DNA from: Hysterangium stoloniferum
Taxonomy: Eukaryota > Basidiomycota > Agaricomycetes > Hysterangiales > Hysterangiaceae
Length of the DNA stretch: 64,000 nt
NCBI GenBank assembly: GCA_015178975.1
Contig: WHVD01000012.1
Span: forward strand, 1 to 64,000
Direction of reading: 5' to 3'
Within the stretch, counting starts at the first letter, position 1, and each line of letters opens with the position of its first letter. Shown here piece by piece: positions 57,905-64,000 of this stretch. The translations under genes were made by a program, and so were the position numbers. The notes under the pieces were generated by a model, which saw nothing but the letters and a program-made list of their open reading frames with translations, did no database searches and was not told the DNA's origin.

Positions 57905-59843
57905 TTAGACATTCATACTATCCAAAATATCTCCCAAATGGCATATGGTCTCATTAGCCATGTCATCTTCCATAAGCTCCATTCTGACCTCTCCCTCAAT
58001 ATCAGCTACCATGGTCACATCCTCACCATCACCACTGCATCCCATTATATTGCCCAAACTGTCCACAGTACCTAGCCACCTAGCAGGTGTCTTGTATCCA
58101 GTATAGCCTGGAAGGGCATATATGGCATGAAGGTGAACACGATGAACATTGTTAATACGTTGCCTCCTAATTTTCATCTGTAAAATCAAATAAGCAAGTT
58201 GGGGATCCTCACTCTGCAATTTCTCCATCACTCTAAGTAGCAAATTATTTTCATCATCTACCCATGTTGCTAACCGTTGAATTTCAACATTCAGATGTAT
58301 TATCTCTTCATGGGCTGCCTTGATTTTATAGTGCTTGGCTGCCATTTCTCGGTTAAGAGGGTTGGTTCAAGGCTTGTGGAGAATATCTTCCCAAGCATGC
58401 TTGAGTAGTTCAAAATCTGATAACCATGCATAGCGAGTGATGTCTGCCTTTGATAATTGAGGCCGAGGGGGAGTTTGTTTAGGGGCAAGTTCATTATATT
58501 TTTTCAGTGTATTATTGATTGTCTTGGCCCAGCGTGTAATTGCTTTAGAGATATGTGCACACATTTTAAAACCTGTTTATAGATAAATTAAATATAGAGG
58601 TTGGAAGTTGAAGTGACTCACAGGTTCCCATAAGGTTTGCTTTTGCCAATTCAAATAGTTGGGCAACTACAAGGGATTCCAGCTTCTCAACAATGCGAAT
58701 GAATGTACAATTGTGATGTAGTTGAGTGTCTCAACATATTCACTGTCAGTGTCCATCCAACGTTCAACCAATCCAAGGCAGTACTCAAGGCCAGATGCAG
58801 TATTTTCAGCAAGGTGAAGTTCACAGATAATCTTCCGACAATCTTTTTCTGTAGCCAAGATATGTGCATTATCCACCAACTTCAGGGTCCCAACTGGTGT
58901 CAATGTTTCTGGGACCTGTGACATCCATGGTACAGTTGTCATTTGATGCCAGATTGCACTATCAATAGCACCATTAGCATTAGCGATAATCAAGCAATAT
59001 CAACTGAATAGAGAAGTACTTACTTATACTTTTTCAATTTCTCAAGAGCTTCAACATATGCAACACGTAGAGTGTCTTCAGAGAGTTCTTTAGTAGCTTT
59101 TGCAAGGAAGGCAGCCTCCTCAGAGTGCCACATCTCAATTATTACTGAAGTATATCCAGTAGATGACTTGTAGGCTTTAATGACTGGTGTAACATCATTA
59201 ATGATCTTGAGTGCCTGTTTGTAATTGTTATATAGAAAATTGCCTGACAATGTAAGTGAGATGTGGCACACAGAAAGAGAAAAAACTTACTTAATTCTAA
59301 ATATTTATCTTCATCCCATTGTTGAAAATGAAGATCAAGAAATTGTCCCCAATGGAAATGTGAAGCATGATGAACACCCCGTGCTACTGAGTTAGATTCT
59401 GAAAAGACATGTTCACATGTTTCCATATCTTCAAGACCAACACTAGTATGGTACATAGGATGATAGACAAGTTGGCATTTACGTTCATGTGCATAACCAT
59501 GAAATGAATTGAGTAGTAGTTGGAGATGACATTGGTGTGCCCGTTTGGAAAGAGAGCTGTTATTGACAGTGGAAGTAAATGAACATGCAATATCACATCC
59601 AACCAATAGATCATCACCAAAGGTGGTGAGAAGGTGGTTGAGTGTAGCAAGACCATACTTAGCAAGTTCCCCACTCCAGCACATTTCTGCATATGTTTGA
59701 ACAAGTCCATGACGACAAGCACTTATATAAATTCCAGTCTGATCAAAAACCCAAATTGTGTCCTCACTGATAGCATGAGAAGCTTTCCAATTGTTGCTAC
59801 ATATGCCTTCATCATCATCAAATGGGCTGTCACTATCACCAAA
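57905..59843 (-). pseudogene. KDZ (Kyakuja-Dileera-Zisupton) transposase, N-terminally truncated
   Basis: The minus strand shows CSNNWKASHAISEDTIWVFD, QTGIYISACRHG, GELAKYGLATL, VGCDIACSF, FHGYAHERKCQLVYHPMYH, GLEDMETCEHVFSESNSVAR and ASHFHWGQFLDLHFQQWDED, the core signature of the superfamily. Three introns can be read (59244-59290, 58959-59023, 58573-58621). The helical C-terminal part follows (ISKAITRWAKTINNTL, TPPRPQLSKADITRYAWLSD, AHEEIIHLNVEIQRLATWV) to a stop at 57905. One TGA at 58367-58369 interrupts it. The N-terminal Cys-rich part is absent; the first codons upstream (MNFTSLSPNGML) come from the R repeat. Confidence 0.88.
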
Positions 59844-62095
59844 ATCATTGAGCATTCCGTTGGGGGATAAACTCGTGAAATTCATTAAGGATCATACATC
59901 GATGGATCATTTAAGGGTAAATCCATACTCATAAGGTCTGCATAGAGAACTGTGCTAGGATGTGGAGAAAGTGGAGGTAGAAGTGTTGGATAAATCCGAA
60001 AATCCTGATCAGGTCTGTCCGCTAGGTCCCCGGCTGCTCAAGTCTTGAGCTGGCGTCCAGTTGACTTGTCGATCCTGGTGTACCCAGTTGTCAGGCTCGT
60101 GGTTGTCTGTTTATAATCCCGCGCAGACTACAAGGTCACACAGCCAGATCCAGGGCAAGTGTTATCGCGCATCGCCTTCGATAGGGTATATTGATGAACC
60201 GAGGCTAGGCCCAAAGCCTAAGCCTCCTTGCCAAACACTGCACCATGATGACCGAACAAGACAATATCGTCCCGCCACAGTCACAGCACTTGCTCATAGT
60301 TGACAAGAAGCAGAAGCTTTTTCGTTTAAGCAGTGTGTCTTGTCGAAACCCGCGTACAGTCCAGAGAAGGAGATAAGAAAGAGATTGAACAGGCATACCA
60401 TTTCCGTTGAATATCTAGAGGAAGTATCACAGTTGCTGCAGTCGCCCATGGATGTCGACGACCGGAAGCTCTCTCGCTCGTCACTTCAACATGTCCAAGA
60501 GCGCCGACCGAGTCATACCCAAAAACTCATGAGATACGTTTGTTTTCCTAATCTTCCTAGCATTTCCACAGGAACAGAGTCAGGAAATGATTCCAGTCAC
60601 TACATAGTGGCAGGCATCCGCGAAAAGCCCAGAGAAGGAGAAAAAGGAAGCAGAAAGGGAAAAGGATCACTGTTGCCGCAACTGCCCATGAATGTTGACC
60701 ACACGTTCTCTCGCTCACCACTTCCACTCAAACGGGATCATAAGCCTCCGAAACAGGATCTTGCATCCTGTCCTCAAACGCCAAAGAAACCAGGCCCGTC
60801 AACATTCGAGGCGTTGTTCACGCCGCCACCACGTATGCCGTGGCAACCGATCCAGCCCGTTTTAATGTCCCTCGACGTACAAGCTCGATCAGTTACCTCG
60901 GTAAGCGATTGCTCGACGAGACTCGTGGAAATAGACATCGGAGCGGATCGGGACGAAGCTACTGTACGGCACCAAGATCTCCATGTTGGTTGGTAAGTGC
61001 TTTTTCAGCACACGACGTGTGGAGGAGTACCGAAGGGGGGTTGTAAGGCTGATATAGACAGGCGAGGGGGGAAAAGACAAGGAATAGGCTGCTGCTTGAA
61101 AAACAGCTAACAGTGGGACAATTGAGCACAATTGATAAAGAGGGGGTGGATCTCTTGAGGCATGTTCATTCTGGTAAACGCCATCCATTGCATGCTAAAA
61201 TCATTTTAAAGGAGGCCATCTTACCTGCATAAAATCCGATATCCGGGGAAATGGCTTCTCATAAATACGTATACCGCCTTTATATCCGGCCTTGGCACTA
61301 GCGAAGAAGTGAATATCGGCAGGGTCATAGTAGTGCTGGCGTATGTAATCGATATCATGGTGTTTATTGAGGATTTGCCAGCTAAAATGGTTCCCCGCAA
61401 CTTCTTGGTGACTGCTATGCTGTCGCCTCGACATTCCTATCACACCTTGGCGGATACCTCTAAGCACCCTTAGACAATCACCCGTGCTGTTGGGGAATAA
61501 ACTCTTCAAATTCATAAAGGATTATAAGGCTCTATCACTTGAGGGTCAATCCATACTCATAATGTTTTCATGGGGAGCCGTGCTAGTATGGGGAGAAATT
61601 GGAGGCATGGTTTGGTAAAAGTATCGGAAGAAACCGAATATCATTATCAGCCGTGTCGGCCTGAATAGGTGCCAGCTTTCCCGATCACCACTGCCTAGGT
61701 CCTGAGCCAGTCGACTGATCGTGTCTGAGGCATCCAGGCATCAGGCTGACGGCTTTGCATAGAATTCCACAGAAAGGGTAACACAGCCTGCCACCAGGGT
61801 CACGCAGCATGGGCAAATATTCTTCTGCGTCGCCTTCGATAAGGTATGTTGACGAGTTCGAGGCCATTGCCAAAGTCTAAGCCTAGCCAAACACTGCACC
61901 ATGACGGCCTAACAAGAAAATTCCCAACAGTCCCGTCGCAGTTACAGCACCTGCTCATAGTTGTCAAAGTCCCAGAAGTTCGTTCGTTTACCCACTGTGT
62001 CTTGTCGAGACCCACGCAAGGTCGAGAGAAGGTGACTAAAAAAGAGATGCAACAAATGCAACAAGACAAGAGGGTACGTGCATGCCATTTACTTT
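59844..62095 (+). repeat. segmental repeat R, copy e, right part
   Basis: Collinear with 38143-40440 at high identity, with small indels. It starts at ATCATTGAGCATTCCG. Diverged halves (59860-60400 and 61500-62090) repeat each other as in copy b. The minus-strand frames 61515-61201 and 61873-61685 correspond to 39826-39596 and 40184-39894. Confidence 0.8.
60247..60996 (+). CDS. hypothetical protein of the R repeat, best-preserved copy
   Basis: From 60340 a 218-codon frame is open, and a 1-base deletion near 60303 separates it from the start MMTEQDNIVPPQSQHLLIVD (60247). In copy a the first part is in frame (MTAEQDNIVPPQSQ..SFKQRALSKPA) but stops later. The product is basic, Ser/Pro-rich and probably disordered. 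It contains a twice-used motif (LQSPMDVDDRKLSRSSL and LPQLPMNVDHTFSRSPL), and a third variant occurs at 62115-62175. No domain is recognised. Conservation of parts of the frame in three copies argues that it was once a gene. Confidence 0.4.
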
Positions 62096-62890
62096 GAATA
62101 TTTAGAGGAAGCATCACAGTTGCCGCAACTGTCCATGGATGTCGACAACCAGAAGCTCTCTCGTTTGTCACTTCCACTCACGGGAGCGATATTCGAGGTG
62201 TTGTTGACGCCCCACCAAGTACGCCGTTACCACCCATGCAGTCTGTTGTAATGCCTCGACGTACAAGTTAGCTCGCAAGCAAAACCGGGTCAGTGATTTA
62301 TCGACGAGGTTCGTGGAAATAGACATCGTCGCGGACTTTGAATGGACAGGTTTGGGTTGGGGTTTGGGTTTGGGGAGGTTGGGAGGTTGGGAGAGTAGGA
62401 GGACAGTGTCCAAGATGAAGCCTATCTACAATGCGACGAGCGTGAGAAGAGAGGGGGCATTGAATGTGGATGGAAAGGAAATGAAATAAAAGTGGAAGAG
62501 GCCGAGCTTGATTTGGGAGCTCCCAAGTTGTTGCGTCAGGTTGATGGATGCTTCATGGTTTGGCTTTGATTGGGTTGGCTAATGCTTCACTTCTTTTCCT
62601 CGTTTTATTTACCGGACCATGAAAGACGGCACAACTGGCAAAATTGGACCGAGCTAGAATAGAAGAGGGGCAGCGGATCCCCAAGACTCAGCTGTTGTGC
62701 AGCGGGGCTGTAGGGAAACGACTAAGGTTTCACTTCATACCATCGCATACATATATACGCGTGCGGGTAAAAAATGCGCTCGTACGATGAAAGGGAAAAT
62801 ATAAGCGGGTGGTCTAGTCCGATATACGATCTGGCAGCGTTCCCGCATTTTGGCGTATGAGCATTGCCGGTTTTTGTCACAACAACATTG
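62096..62890. other. unassigned, with a G-run tract
   Basis: 62095-62330 continues the R similarity weakly (EASQLPQLSMDVDNQKLSRL frame). 62354-62391 holds six runs of three or four G in 38 bases on the plus strand. The complementary strand encodes a Pro/Lys run in a minus-strand frame (62413-62168). No gene is assigned. Confidence 0.4.
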
Positions 62891-62904
62891 TTCCTGTCGC
62901 TAAT

Positions 62905-63092
62905 ACGGGGGTTATCGTCGTTAATTTCACAATCTCCAGAACCTGAAATTGCATGCACGGCAGTGCAAGCGAATAGCCCAATCCCTGCTCTCCACGACTT
63001 CCTGGACTTTGCTGCGATGCATGGAGAGGAGAGTTGGATGACGACCTTGAGTATTTTGATGCACGACGTACATTCGCTCTTCTGTCTGTTTG
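62905..63092 (+). repeat. isolated copy of the 37.7 kb module of R
   Basis: GTTAATTTCACAATCTCCAG and CACGACTTCCTGG match 37694-37775. The plus frame LSSLISQSPEPEIA..ALHDFL is conserved in both, with replacements concentrated outside the shared words, hinting at a coding exon. It has lost the neighbouring R sequence. Confidence 0.55.
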
Positions 63093-63472
63093 CGACTACG
63101 TAGGCAGCGTTACTACAGAAACAGCGCCCGTCGCTACCCGCCTACCTTTCCCTTTCGCATTCTCGTACATACTTGCCTATCACGTCTCGAGATCGATAAA
63201 TAACATTGGGAAAACCTCCCAAGGCCGTGTCTTTGACCACCTTGTTATGAATAATTGACGCAATTAATATACAAAGCGCATATACCCACCAAATCCGCTG
63301 ATGGATTGAAGGTACCCAATAATCATCGAGCGCGTGTTTGACAAGGAATATAATTTTTTAATGTATGAGTTAATATATCTCCTAACGAAGGGCTTCCGCC
63401 GGGATCGCCCTCCCACCATACCATTTGATCGCATGCAACGTTCGCCAATCTTTAGCCCCACCTGATGTCATG

Positions 63473-63727
63473 TCATAGGTTTAATGTATACCAAGTCAAT
63501 GCACTACCGATGCCATAGACCCTACGAAGGAATTTACTGGGTTTCCCAGATATAAACATCAATACATGTTTCTCACCATTATACAGTCTCCACACTTGAG
63601 CCATGTATTTCGGCTGTTTCAGCCCTCCTGGCAATCCTCCACCATTTGATGGGTTCTCCAAGCCTCGTATAATTGCGACCGGTTGTGGAGAAAGAAGCAA
63701 CGCTAAAAGTAGAGATGATGTCTCCAT
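63473..63727 (-). CDS. first exons of a probable secreted-protein gene, function unknown
   Basis: ATG at 63727 gives METSSLLLALLLSPQPVAII, a signal-peptide-like start, then NPSNGGGLPGGLKQPKYMAQ and VWRLYN. A probable intron (GTGAGAAACATG..CCCAG, about 63576-63536) joins the next exon, FLRRVYGIGSALTWYTLN. The frame is also open upstream of this ATG, but the shared promoter with 23.3 kb favours 63727. No domain is recognised. Confidence 0.45.
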   Translation of the reverse strand: METSSLLLALLLSPQPVAIIRGLENPSNGGGLPGGLKQPKYMAQVWRLYNGEKHVLMFISGKPSKFLRRVYGIGSALTWYTLNL

Positions 63728-63940
63728 ATTAAAACCACAATTCAAAAAGCTGGGCAAATAAAGAATTTGATCACCGAGACATCCGAAAATCGGCTCAAAT
63801 ACCATACATGAGTCACGTACCACAGCCCACGGCCTCCCATGACCGACACTGAGCATTAGCGACTTGCCTATCATGGGTCCCCAGGACACCCAGAAGCATC
63901 CTTCCAATGCCTAAAACTGGCGATACTGATGATTCGTTTC
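63728..63940 (-). promoter_or_regulatory. 5' flank shared with the gene at 23.3 kb
   Basis: Homologous to 23276-23495 over about 200 bases up to TTTCTCAACCGT (about 63937). The retained words lie at similar distances from each ATG, so the promoter and start codon were duplicated as a unit. Confidence 0.55.
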
Positions 63941-64000
63941 TCAACCGTCATGTTCCCCATCTCACAAGCAATCTACTCTCAGTCTTGTACTTGACAAAGA

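Larger units (their letters stand above)
54194..59843 (-). mobile_element. KDZ-type DNA transposon segment inside an R unit
   Basis: 5.65 kb lies between R sequence ending at 54193 and R sequence resuming at 59844. It carries, on the minus strand, the C-terminal part of a KDZ transposase and downstream an intron-containing partner gene. No terminal inverted repeats were recognised at the two edges. Because the transposase is cut at 59843, the right edge is not the original transposon end. In copy b the two R junctions are 493 bp apart (37650-38142), and that stretch is missing here. Confidence 0.75.

Noticed and set aside
62345..62395. Interstitial telomere repeat
   Set aside because: The runs are TTTGGG/TTGGGG/AGGTTGGG mixtures, not the regular TTAGGG unit of basidiomycetes.

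Overview
The window is nuclear DNA of a filamentous fungus, most likely a mushroom-forming basidiomycete (Agaricomycetes). The evidence is short GT..AG introns of about 47-65 bp, a KDZ-superfamily transposase with an associated intron-containing gene, a chromodomain Ty3/gypsy element, a Tad-like LINE with RNase H, and three copies of a gene with a DUF6533-like N-terminal motif. The species cannot be fixed from sequence alone. There is no prokaryotic signal, no rRNA or tRNA, and no CRISPR array.

Layout. 1-6.4 kb: 3' part of a Ty3/gypsy element with pol, an extra ORF of about 645 codons after pol, and a hairpin-rich 3' LTR. 6.8-11 kb: alternating minisatellite blocks and two diverged copies of another LTR family. 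11.9-20.3 kb: a heavily decayed, CpG-depleted gypsy element on the minus strand (gag, protease, RT, RNase H, integrase) split by two solo LTRs with intact 5-bp target duplications. 20.4-21.6 kb: further retroelement scraps. 22.1-24.5 kb: two host-like intron-bearing genes, one with a 17-residue repeat and duplicated exons. 25.1-26.1 kb: 5' end of a Ty1/copia element.

26.7-50.7 kb is built from segmental duplications. A 2-3.5 kb unit, here called R, occurs at 26.7, 36.9 and 53.6-62.1 kb. A long inverted duplication pairs 28.1-33.4 kb with 50.7-43.2 kb. It carries DUF6533-like gene copies and a gene encoding about ten 14-residue repeats, and a Tad-like LINE is embedded in the right arm. 51 kb holds a copia integrase fragment. 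At 54.2-59.8 kb a 5.65 kb KDZ-transposon segment replaces 0.5 kb of an R unit. It carries an N-terminally truncated transposase and an apparently intact five-exon partner gene. The window ends with the first exon of a gene whose promoter and start are duplicated at 23.3 kb.

A recurring theme is methylation-type decay. Nearly every premature stop in the recognisable retroelement ORFs is TGA where CGA is plausible, as expected from CpG deamination. The clearest candidates for undescribed biology are the post-pol gene of the first gypsy element with its own TATA-like promoter, the KDZ partner gene, and the two repeat-protein genes.
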